From NCBI RefSeq assembly GCF_016907815.1, contig NZ_JAFBCQ010000001.1, positions 3,100,001 through 3,164,000 of the forward strand: a stretch of DNA of 64,000 bases, written 5' to 3'. Numbering within the stretch: position 1 is the stretch's first letter; every line of letters starts with the position of its first letter. The notes beneath the pieces were generated by a model. That model was not told where the DNA came from. It saw only the letters and a program-made list of their open reading frames with translations, and made no database searches. Position numbers and translations under genes: made by a program. Below, piece after piece: positions 37,346 to 44,473 of the stretch. This DNA comes from Microbacterium aurum. GTDB lineage: Bacteria; Actinomycetota; Actinomycetes; Actinomycetales; Microbacteriaceae.

Positions 37346-38622
37346 GCCTTTCCACCATCCCCGACGCCCTCGACGCACTGCGCGCCGGGCGGCCCGTCAT
37401 CGTCGCGGACGATGAGAACCGAGAGAACGAGGGCGACATCATCCTGTCCGCCGAGCTCGCGACGCCCGAGTGGCTCGCGTGGACCATCCGCTGGTCCAGC
37501 GGATTCCTGTGCGCGCCCATGCCCGCCGAATGGGCCGATCGGCTCGACCTGCCGCCGATGGTCGCCGTCAACGAGGACTCCCGCGGCACCGCGTACACCG
37601 TGAGTGTGGATGCCGCCGACCGCGTCTCCACGGGCATCAGCGCCGCCGACCGGTCGCACACCCTGAACGTGCTGGCCGACCCGGCATCCACCCCCTCCTC
37701 GGTCATCCGACCGGGACACATCCTGCCGCTCCGCGCCGTCGACGGCGGCGTGCGCGAGCGCGCCGGGCACACCGAGGCGGGCGTCGAGCTCATGAAGCTC
37801 GCGGGCCTGCAGCCGGTCGCCGCGATCGGCGAGGTCGTCGCGGAAGACGGCTCGATGATGCGGATGCCGGGGCTGCTCGAGATGGGCGAGCGCGAGGGCA
37901 TCCCGGTCATCACGATCGAGCAGCTCATCGCGCACCTGGACGGTCAGGCCCCCGCGGCGGCGACCTCCGAGCACGCGCCGCGCCGCCGCGTGAGCCTGCG
38001 CGCCGAGGCGCAGGTGCCGACCTCGCACGGCACCTTCCGGTTCCTCGCGTACAAGGACCGCGTGACCGGCACCGACCACATCGCCGTCGTCTCGGGCGAT
38101 CTCACCGAGGAGGCGCCGCTCGTGCGGGTGCACTCGGAGTGCCTCACCGGCGAGGCCTTCGGGTCGCTCAAGTGCGAGTGCGGTCCGCAGCTGGACGCCG
38201 CGCTGGACGCCATCGAGCAGGACGGCGGCGTCGTCGTCTACATGCGCGGGCACGAGGGCCGCGGCATCGGGCTCATCAACAAGCTGCGGGCCTACAGCCT
38301 GCAGGAGCGGGGCCTGGACACCGTCGACGCGAACCTGGCCCTGGGCCTCCCGGCGGATGCCCGCGACTACGCGGCGGCGGCCGGCATCCTCGCCGACCTC
38401 GGCGTCGACAAGCTGCGCCTGCTCACCAACAACACCGACAAGGTCGCCCAGCTGCGATCGCTCGGCCTCGACATCGTCGAGCAGGTGCCGCTGCTGGTCG
38501 GCGTCGGCGCGAACAACCACCAGTACCTGGCCACCAAGCGCGACCGCATGGGCCACATCATCGGCGCCGACGAACTCGAGGAAGCCCTCGCCCACAGCAC
38601 CCACCCGGAGGAGCACGCATGA
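37342..38622 (+). CDS. ribBA: Fused DHBP synthase / GTP cyclohydrolase II
   Basis: This 426-residue fusion supplies both starting compounds of riboflavin. Residues 1-205 form 3,4-dihydroxy-2-butanone 4-phosphate synthase, with DDENRENEGDIILSAE and RAGHTEAGVEL. Residues from about 212 form GTP cyclohydrolase II, with zinc ligands in VHSECLTGEAFGSLKCECG and the active-site loop MRGHEGRGIGL. A GGAGG site precedes the ATG. Both sets of catalytic residues look intact. Confidence 0.96.
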   Translation: MSLSTIPDALDALRAGRPVIVADDENRENEGDIILSAELATPEWLAWTIRWSSGFLCAPMPAEWADRLDLPPMVAVNEDSRGTAYTVSVDAADRVSTGISAADRSHTLNVLADPASTPSSVIRPGHILPLRAVDGGVRERAGHTEAGVELMKLAGLQPVAAIGEVVAEDGSMMRMPGLLEMGEREGIPVITIEQLIAHLDGQAPAAATSEHAPRRRVSLRAEAQVPTSHGTFRFLAYKDRVTGTDHIAVVSGDLTEEAPLVRVHSECLTGEAFGSLKCECGPQLDAALDAIEQDGGVVVYMRGHEGRGIGLINKLRAYSLQERGLDTVDANLALGLPADARDYAAAAGILADLGVDKLRLLTNNTDKVAQLRSLGLDIVEQVPLLVGVGANNHQYLATKRDRMGHIIGADELEEALAHSTHPEEHA

Positions 38623-39092
38623 GCGGCCACGGAGCCCCCCAGACCGAGCCGATCGACGCCGCCGGCCTGCAGGTCGTCGTCGTCGCGGGCTCGTGGCACG
38701 ACGTGATCACCGACGGCCTCATCGCCGGCGCGCAGCGCGTGCTCGACGCCTCCGGCGCTTCGTGGCGGCTCGAGCGCGTGCCGGGGTCGTTCGAGCTGCC
38801 CGTCGCCGCGAAGGCGGCGCTGGATGCCGGCGCCGACGCCGTCGTGGCCCTCGGTGTCATCATCCGCGGCGGCACGCCGCACTTCGAGTTCGTCTCCTCC
38901 GCCGCCACCGATGGCCTCACCCGGGTGGCTCTCGACACCGGCAAGCCGGTCGGCTTCGGCGTGCTGACCCTCGACGACGAGCAGCAGGGCCTCGACCGCG
39001 CCGGGCTCGCCGGCTCGAAGGAGGACAAGGGCGCCGAGGCCGCCGACGCGGCCCTGCGCACCGCCCTGCTCCTTCGCCGCCTGCGCGCCTGA
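38619..39092 (+). CDS. ribH: 6,7-dimethyl-8-ribityllumazine synthase
   Basis: This 157-residue protein condenses the butanone phosphate with the ribitylamino-pyrimidine and normally assembles into large shells. The family blocks are RVPGSFELPVAAKAAL and LGVIIRGGTPHFEFVSSAAT, which includes the catalytic histidine. The ATG at 38619 overlaps the ribBA stop. It ends the operon. A double hairpin element follows about 80 nt later. Confidence 0.95.
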   Translation: MSGHGAPQTEPIDAAGLQVVVVAGSWHDVITDGLIAGAQRVLDASGASWRLERVPGSFELPVAAKAALDAGADAVVALGVIIRGGTPHFEFVSSAATDGLTRVALDTGKPVGFGVLTLDDEQQGLDRAGLAGSKEDKGAEAADAALRTALLLRRLRA

Positions 39093-39170
39093 CCCCGTCA
39101 CGGCGTCCGCCGCCCGACCGGCCCCCGCCTGCGCGCCTGACCCCGTACGGCGGCCGGCCGGGCCCACAGC

Positions 39171-39222
39171 GAGACACGGATCGTGCACCGAGACCACGGC
39201 GGTGCACCCGTGTCTCGGTGCA
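39171..39222. repeat. Palindromic element E5 with two crossing word pairs
   Basis: Word GAGACACGG (39171-39179) pairs with CCGTGTCTC (39208-39216). Word TGCACCGAGAC (39184-39194) pairs with GTCTCGGTGCA (39212-39222). The pairings cross and overlap, so only one hairpin or a pseudoknot can form. It lies between ribH and the small membrane protein gene. CGTCTCG words continue to about 39265. Confidence 0.7.
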
Positions 39223-39289
39223 CAGACCGCGTCTCGGCATCCGCCACCGCCGTCTCGCCGTCTCGGTCACCATCAGGTAGGCTGAAGGC

Positions 39290-39640
39290 ATGGAGATCCT
39301 GCGCCACGCCGTCCTGCTCGTCCACCTCGTCGGATTCGCGATCCTGTTCGGGGCGTGGGTCGTCGAAGCCGTCGGCCAGCGGCGCATCACGCGTCTGCAG
39401 ACGCTGGGCATGGTCATCGCCGCCGTCGCGGGCCTCGCGCTGGCCGCGCCGTGGGGGATCTCGTACGACCTGAACTACACCAAGATCGGTGTGAAGCTCG
39501 TCGTGCTGCTCATCATCGGCGCCCTGCTCGGCATCGGCTCGGCACGTCAGCGCAAGAGCGGCACGGTGGCTCCCGCGATCTTCTGGCTCATCGGCATCCT
39601 GACCCTGCTGAACGCGGCACTCGCGGTGCTGTGGCGCTGA
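39290..39640 (+). CDS. Small four-helix membrane protein, function unknown
   Basis: This 116-residue protein is almost entirely four hydrophobic helices, with short basic loops (GQRRITRLQ and SARQRKSG). Similar small proteins occur in actinobacteria without assigned function. The ATG at 39290 follows an AGGCTGAAGG purine stretch. It stands alone between the riboflavin operon and a transporter gene. I do not recognise a family with known activity. Confidence 0.7.
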   Translation: MEILRHAVLLVHLVGFAILFGAWVVEAVGQRRITRLQTLGMVIAAVAGLALAAPWGISYDLNYTKIGVKLVVLLIIGALLGIGSARQRKSGTVAPAIFWLIGILTLLNAALAVLWR

Positions 39641-39644
39641 ACAG

Positions 39645-39705
39645 CGCCACCCCGGCGCCGCAACCGCGCCACCCCGGCGCCGCTCATCGCCACCCCGGCG
39701 TCACC
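39645..39705. repeat. Short tandem repeat CGCCACCCCGGCGCCG
   Basis: CGCCACCCCGGCGCCG recurs at 39645 and 39667, with a third, partial copy at 39688, period 21-22 bp. It lies just after the small membrane protein. The rest of the gap to 39886 shows no clear signal. Confidence 0.75.
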
Positions 39706-39886
39706 CCGACGCCGCCGGCGCCCCCGTCGCGGGCGTAGAGTAGACGGTTGTGCGCCGGGACACCGCCGGCGCCCCCGGTGCCCCCACAGCCGTGGCGCCC
39801 GTCGCACAACCCCTGCCCCGGACGCCGCCCACCGGCGCGTCCCACGAGGACCCTCGACGATTCATCGACAGGCAGCCCCTCCCCCT

Positions 39887-41281
39887 ATGTCCACAGCATC
39901 CGCGGCTCCCACCGCCCCCGCCAACCCCCGCTCGCGCGTCATCACCGCGAGCCTCATCGGCACGACGATCGAGTTCTACGACTTCTACGTCTACGCGACC
40001 GCCGCTGTCCTCGTCTTCCCCGTCCTGTTCTTCCCGACCGGCAACGACACCACGTCGCTGCTGTCGTCGTTCGCCGTCTTCGGCGCCGCGATGGTCGCCC
40101 GCCCGATCGGCGCCGTCATCTTCGGCCACTTCGGTGACCGCTTCGGTCGCAAGGCGACCCTCGTCGGGTCATTGCTCACGATGGGCGTCGCGACCTTCCT
40201 CATCGGCTGCCTCCCGACCTTCCACGACATCGGCTGGTGGGCGGCGCTGCTGCTGTTGATCCTGCGCCTGTTCCAGGGCTTCGCCCTCGGCGGGGAGTGG
40301 TCGGGCGCGGCGCTCGTGGCCACCGAGAACGCCCCGAAGGGCAAGCGCGCCTGGTACGGCACGTTCCCGCAGCTGGGCGCCCCGATCGGCTTCATCATCG
40401 CCAACACGGTGTTCCTCGTGATCTACTTCGCGCTGCCGCACCCGGACGGCGCGGGCCTGCAGTCCGAGGCCTTCCTCGCGTGGGGATGGCGCGTGCCGTT
40501 CCTCTTCTCGGCCGTCATGGTCATCGTCGGTCTGTGGGTGCGGCTGAAGCTCGTCGAGTCGGAGACCTTCTCGGCCGCCGAGAAGAAGGGCGCGCTGCGC
40601 CGCTTCCCGCTGGGCGAGGTCATCCGCAGCAACTGGAAGAACCTCATCCTCGGCACGTTCATCATGCTGGCGACGTACGTGCTGTTCTACCTCATGACGA
40701 GCTTCACCCTCGCGTACGGCACGAAGGCGGCGGATGCCCCCGTGCCCGGCCTCGGGTTCGGCTACACCGACTTCGTCATCATGCAGATCGTCGGCGTCGT
40801 GTTCTTCGGCATCTTCACGCTGCTCTCGGGCCCCGTCGCCGACTCCGTCGGACGCCGGAAGCTGCTCATCTGGATCACGGTCGGCATCGGTGTGTTCGGC
40901 CTGCTGTTCAACGTGTTCCTGCTGCCGCAGGCCGACCCGAAGTTCACCGGCGCGCTCACGCAGGCGTTCCTCGTGTTCGGCTTCATGCTCATGGGCGCGA
41001 CGTTCGGCCCGATGGGGGCGCTCCTGCCGGAGCTCTTCCCGACGAACGTCCGCTACACCGGCTCGGCCGTCTCGTACAACGTGTCGTCGATCCTCGGCGC
41101 AGCGCTCGCGCCCATCGTCGCGACGGCGCTGTGGGCTGCCGCCGGCGGATCGCCGTGGCTCGTCGGCGTCTACCTCACCGGCTCGGCGGTCCTCACGCTC
41201 ATCGCGCTGTGGCTGTCGAAGGAGACGAAGGACGTCGACTACGACACCAACATCGGGCTCGGCGAGACCGCCTCGCTGTAA
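39887..41281 (+). CDS. MFS transporter, metabolite:H+ symporter (MHS) type
   Basis: This 12-helix membrane transporter has 464 residues. The MHS subfamily shows in VITASLIGTTIEFYDFYVYA and RPIGAVIFGHFGDRFGRKAT, as in shikimate, proline/betaine and citrate-type carriers. LPELFPTNVRYTGSAVSYN is a further family block. Substrate is not readable and no metabolic gene adjoins. The ATG at 39887 is set by homology. It ends at a strong bidirectional terminator. Confidence 0.88.
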   Translation: MSTASAAPTAPANPRSRVITASLIGTTIEFYDFYVYATAAVLVFPVLFFPTGNDTTSLLSSFAVFGAAMVARPIGAVIFGHFGDRFGRKATLVGSLLTMGVATFLIGCLPTFHDIGWWAALLLLILRLFQGFALGGEWSGAALVATENAPKGKRAWYGTFPQLGAPIGFIIANTVFLVIYFALPHPDGAGLQSEAFLAWGWRVPFLFSAVMVIVGLWVRLKLVESETFSAAEKKGALRRFPLGEVIRSNWKNLILGTFIMLATYVLFYLMTSFTLAYGTKAADAPVPGLGFGYTDFVIMQIVGVVFFGIFTLLSGPVADSVGRRKLLIWITVGIGVFGLLFNVFLLPQADPKFTGALTQAFLVFGFMLMGATFGPMGALLPELFPTNVRYTGSAVSYNVSSILGAALAPIVATALWAAAGGSPWLVGVYLTGSAVLTLIALWLSKETKDVDYDTNIGLGETASL

Positions 41282-41287
41282 TCACCG

Positions 41288-41334
41288 AGAACGACGGATG
41301 CCGCGGGGCGCTGCTCCGCGGCATCCGTCGTTCT
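41288..41334. terminator. Bidirectional terminator, perfect 19-bp stem
   Basis: AGAACGACGGATGCCGCGG (41288-41306) and its exact reverse complement (41316-41334) are separated by 9 nt. It lies between two converging genes, 6 nt from each stop codon. The stem contains the GGATGCCG word that is abundant throughout the window. Confidence 0.9.
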
Positions 41335-41340
41335 GCGGGG

Positions 41341-42189
41341 TCAGTCCAGGAACAGCGCCCGCAGCCGCTTGGTCGTGAAGACGAGGCCGACCGCGATCAT
41401 GACGACGTAGTAGAGGACGTGCCAGAGCATGCCCGCAGAGAGAATGCCGGTGGTGAGCCCGCGGATGAGCTCGACGCCATGCCAGAGCGGGAGCGCCATC
41501 ACGATCTGCTGCACCCAGCCGGGGTAGACCGAGATCGGGTAGAACGTCGCCGAGAAGAGGAACATCGGGAGCATGACGAAGTTGATCCAGTCCATCTGCT
41601 GGAACGTCTTCATGTAGCTCGTGATCGCCATCCCGAGGCTCGCGAACCCGAAGGCGATCAGGACGACCGCGGGAAGGGCCAGCAGCGCCGTCCACGACAG
41701 ATTCAGCCCGATCAGCTGCATGACGATCATGAAGCCGGTGGCGTAGGCGAGGCCGCGCAGCAGCGCGTAGAGGATCTCGCCGAGGGCGACGTCGAGCGGA
41801 CCGAGCGAGGTCGACAGCATCCCCTCGTAGAGCTTGCCGTAGTTCAGCTTGAAGAAGACGTTCCACGTCGAGTCGTAGATCGCGCCGTTCATCGCCGAGA
41901 CCGCCAGCAGCGCCGGCGCGATGAACGCGGCGTAGGGCACCGTCACGCCCTGCGTGACCTGCACGTCGCCGATGAAGGCGCCGAGCCCGATGCCCATCGA
42001 CAGCAGGAAGAACACCGGCTCGAAGAAGCCCGACAGCACGACCACCCAGCTCGACGAGCGCGCCGCGATGAGGCCGCGCTGCACGACGGCGCCGGGATTG
42101 CCCGCCCACAGCGCGCGGACGCCGCCGCGGCGCGCGACCGTCGGCGTCTCGGCCTCCGGTCGCGGTCCCTGAGCCTGTCGAACGGTCAT
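41341..42189 (-). CDS. ABC-2 type transporter permease
   Basis: This 282-residue membrane protein has six hydrophobic segments in the ABC-2 pattern, including FVMLPMFLFSATFYPISVYP. It is the second of two similar permeases following an ATPase of the NodI/DrrA type, so the trio forms an export system of unknown substrate (drugs or lipids are usual). The start codon and first residues (MTVRQAQGP) lie inside a dispersed GAGCCTGTCGAA repeat at 42164-42189. True homology begins later, near ALWAGNPGAVVQRGL. Confidence 0.85.
   Translation of the reverse strand: MTVRQAQGPRPEAETPTVARRGGVRALWAGNPGAVVQRGLIAARSSSWVVVLSGFFEPVFFLLSMGIGLGAFIGDVQVTQGVTVPYAAFIAPALLAVSAMNGAIYDSTWNVFFKLNYGKLYEGMLSTSLGPLDVALGEILYALLRGLAYATGFMIVMQLIGLNLSWTALLALPAVVLIAFGFASLGMAITSYMKTFQQMDWINFVMLPMFLFSATFYPISVYPGWVQQIVMALPLWHGVELIRGLTTGILSAGMLWHVLYYVVMIAVGLVFTTKRLRALFLD
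42164..42189. repeat. GAGCCTGTCGAA repeat at the start of the first ABC-2 permease gene
   Basis: GGTCCCTGAGCCTGTCGAAC followed by GGTCAT. Read on the minus strand it supplies the ATG and first codons (MTVRQAQGP) of the gene ending at 41341. Confidence 0.88.
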
Positions 42190-43082
42190 CGCGCGAGCCT
42201 CTCGCTGAAGACGCGCCGGCCCCACAGGTAGCCGACCGCGGAGAGGACGACGAGGTACGCGAGGTGCACGGCGATCATCGCGGGCGGGATCTGCGCCCCG
42301 TAGGTGGCGACCCGGCCGAGTTCGGCGCCGTGCCACAGCGGGGAGATCCAGCCGATCCACTGCAGCCACCATGGCAGGGTGTCGAGCGGATAGAACGTGC
42401 CGGAGAAGAGGAACATCGGCATGAAGATGAACCGCTGCACGAGCGCGAACTGCCCCTTGTCGTCCTCGATCGACCCGGCGTAGGCCATCAGCGGGATGCC
42501 GAACGCCACGCCCGCGAGCACGCCGGCGAAGATCGCGAGCCACCCGGTCTCGGGATGCGGGACCGCGCCGAACGGCAGCAGCCACACGATGAGGTAGTAC
42601 GCCGCGGAGGCGAGGAGCATGCGCGCCGTCGCGCCGGCGATGACGCCGTTGGCGATCTGCGGGCTCGACAGCGGCGACGCGTTGAAGCCGTAGAAGTAGC
42701 GGCGCCACTTGAAGCCCGCCATGACCGGGTAGGTCATCTCCTCGCTCGCGACCGAGATCGTCGCTGTCGCGAGGAGCGCCGGCGCGACGAACATGAGGTA
42801 GCTGACCTCCTGCCCGTGATCGACGATCGGAACCGTGATGAGGGCCGCGAGGCCCACCGCGAGGCCCAGCAGGTAGAGGATCGGCTGCCCGACCGCGCCC
42901 ACGATGATGGTCCACCCGTAGGCGCGCATGGCCCGCACCATGTGCTCGGTGACGTACCAGCTGCCGCGGCGGCGGGGCTTGCGTCCCCACGCCATCGCCT
43001 CGGCGCGCAGCTCGTCGAGGGTGGGGTGGGTCCCGGCATCCGCTCCCTGATCGCCCGGTCCCTGAGCCTGTCGAAGGGTCAT
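42186..43082 (-). CDS. ABC-2 type transporter permease
   Basis: This 298-residue membrane protein has six hydrophobic segments and is related to the neighbouring permease (FIFMPMFLFSGTFYPLDTLP). The two permeases would form the exporter channel. Its stop overlaps the next start and its own start overlaps the ATPase stop. The first residues MTLRQAQGPG again derive from a copy of the GAGCCTGTCGAA repeat (43057-43082). Homology begins near RRGSWYVTEHMVRAM. Confidence 0.85.
   Translation of the reverse strand: MTLRQAQGPGDQGADAGTHPTLDELRAEAMAWGRKPRRRGSWYVTEHMVRAMRAYGWTIIVGAVGQPILYLLGLAVGLAALITVPIVDHGQEVSYLMFVAPALLATATISVASEEMTYPVMAGFKWRRYFYGFNASPLSSPQIANGVIAGATARMLLASAAYYLIVWLLPFGAVPHPETGWLAIFAGVLAGVAFGIPLMAYAGSIEDDKGQFALVQRFIFMPMFLFSGTFYPLDTLPWWLQWIGWISPLWHGAELGRVATYGAQIPPAMIAVHLAYLVVLSAVGYLWGRRVFSERLAR
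43057..43082. repeat. GAGCCTGTCGAA repeat at the start of the second ABC-2 permease gene
   Basis: GGTCCCTGAGCCTGTCGAAG followed by GGTCAT differs from the 42164 copy at one base. It sits at the same place relative to the second permease start. Confidence 0.88.
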
Positions 43083-44020
43083 TCGATCAGCGACCGTCCG
43101 GTCAGGCGCAGGAAGACGTCCTCGAGCGACGAGCGCCGCACGAGCGAGGTGATCGGCTCGAGCCCCGCGGCCGTGATGCGCTCGAGCGCCGTCTCGCCGT
43201 CGTGCGTGTAGATGAGGATGCGGTCGGGCAGCACCTCGAGGCGATCGCCGATGCCCTGCAGGCGCTCGGCGACCTGCGCGTTGCGGTCGGAGCCGAAGCG
43301 CACCTCGAGCACCTCACGGCTGGAATGCTCGCGGATGAGGGATGCCGGGGTGCCCTCGGCCATGATGCGGCCCTTGTCGACGACGATGAGCCGGTCGCAC
43401 AGCTGCTCGGCCTCGTCCATGTAATGCGTCGTGAGGACGAGGGTCGTGCCGCGCTCCTTGAGGCGGAACAGCCGATCCCACAGCACGTGGCGCGCCTGCG
43501 GATCGAGACCGGTCGTGGGCTCATCGAGGAGCAGGATGCGCGGATCGTTGATGAGGCCCCGCGCGATCGTCAGACGCCGTTTCATGCCGCCGGAGAGCTG
43601 GTCGACCTTGCTCGTCGCCTTGTCCTCGAGCTGGGCGAAGGCGAGGAGCTCGTCGGCCTTGCGGTGGCAGACCTTGCCGGGGAGGCCGAAGTACCGACCG
43701 TAGATGTAGAGGTTCTCGCGGGCGTTGAGCTCTCCGTCGAGGTTGTCCTGCTGCGGCACGACGCCGAGGCGCGAGCGGATCTCGGGGCCGTACCGGTCAG
43801 GATCGAGGCCGAGGATCTGCAGGTCGCCGCCGCTGCGGGTCGACACCGCGCCGATCATCTTCATGGTCGTGGACTTGCCGGCGCCGTTCGGGCCGAGGAG
43901 GCCGAACGACTCGCCCGGCGCGACCTCGAAGCTCAGCCCGTCGACAGCCACGAAGTCAGGCTTGCCCTTGACCTTGTACGTCTTCACGAGGCTCTGGGCG
44001 GCGATCACAGGAGCGGGCAC
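43079..44020 (-). CDS. ABC-2 exporter ATP-binding protein (NodI/DrrA type)
   Basis: This 313-residue ATPase has Walker A LGPNGAGKST, signature QLSGGMKRRLTIARGL and Walker B ILLLDEPTTGLDP, followed by TTHYMDEAEQL. The C-terminal 80 residues form the accessory domain found in DrrA-like exporters. The GTG at 44020 begins the family N-terminus. It is the first gene of the three-gene exporter operon. Confidence 0.93.
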   Translation of the reverse strand: MPAPVIAAQSLVKTYKVKGKPDFVAVDGLSFEVAPGESFGLLGPNGAGKSTTMKMIGAVSTRSGGDLQILGLDPDRYGPEIRSRLGVVPQQDNLDGELNARENLYIYGRYFGLPGKVCHRKADELLAFAQLEDKATSKVDQLSGGMKRRLTIARGLINDPRILLLDEPTTGLDPQARHVLWDRLFRLKERGTTLVLTTHYMDEAEQLCDRLIVVDKGRIMAEGTPASLIREHSSREVLEVRFGSDRNAQVAERLQGIGDRLEVLPDRILIYTHDGETALERITAAGLEPITSLVRRSSLEDVFLRLTGRSLIE

Positions 44021-44080
44021 CGGTTCACACTAGCGCGGGGCAGGGACATCGGCACCCCGGGCATCCGCGGACCGTCCCCC

Positions 44081-44152
44081 CACTTCTGCGGAGATCTGCC
44101 GTTCTTCGGAGGCCAGGGCGGAGATCGGTCCGCAGAAGTGCAGATCTCCGCA
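44081..44152. repeat. Palindromic element E4 with two crossing word pairs
   Basis: Word CACTTCTGCGGA (44081-44092) pairs with TCCGCAGAAGTG (44129-44140). Word TGCGGAGATCTGC (44087-44099) pairs with GCAGATCTCCGCA (44140-44152). The two words overlap on both sides and their pairings cross. It lies between the divergent ATPase and HTH genes. Confidence 0.8.
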
Positions 44153-44166
44153 GGAACGCGACCAGT

Positions 44167-44211
44167 GTCAACCTTGATTGACAGGATGCCGTGACGTCAA
44201 CTACGGTTGAC
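44167..44211. promoter_or_regulatory. Twin GTCAAC-N4-GTTGAC operators
   Basis: GTCAACTACGGTTGAC (44196-44211) is a perfect inverted repeat ending 3 nt before the HTH gene ATG. GTCAACCTTGATTGAC (44167-44182) is the same with one mismatch. Centre-to-centre spacing is 29 bp, about three helical turns. Autoregulation by the small HTH protein is the simplest reading. Confidence 0.7.
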
Positions 44212-44214
44212 GGC

Positions 44215-44427
44215 ATGAGCGATCAGATCCGCACCGCGATCGCCGCGGCCGACGGCGGCGACCCCCTCCCCGAACTCCGCCGGCTGCGCGCGCTGCACGC
44301 CGACCTCGCGCGCGCCGAAGCCGAGCAGGTGCGCCGCGCGCGCGCCCTCGGCTTCTCGTGGGTCGCGATCGCCGACGCCCTGGGCGTCAGCCGTCAGGCT
44401 GTGCACAAGAAATACGGACGAAGATAG
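44215..44427 (+). CDS. Small helix-turn-helix protein
   Basis: This 70-residue protein has one domain with a clear C-terminal helix-turn-helix, GFSWVAIADALGVSRQAVHKKYG. An amphipathic N-terminal helix region (ALHADLARAEAEQVRRARAL) could dimerise. The ATG at 44215 is preferred to the upstream ATG at 44191 because the latter lies between the two operator palindromes. It is followed after 46 nt by an ABC exporter gene, so it probably represses itself and that exporter. Confidence 0.75.
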   Translation: MSDQIRTAIAAADGGDPLPELRRLRALHADLARAEAEQVRRARALGFSWVAIADALGVSRQAVHKKYGRR

Positions 44428-44473
44428 AAGCGGCATCGTCGCCTCCGAACCCGAATCACGAGGACGCACCACC

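Noticed and set aside
41288..41334. Treating the perfect stem as another mobile palindromic element
   Set aside because: The loop is only 9 nt and the stem sits 6 nt from both converging stop codons, so a terminator explains it fully.
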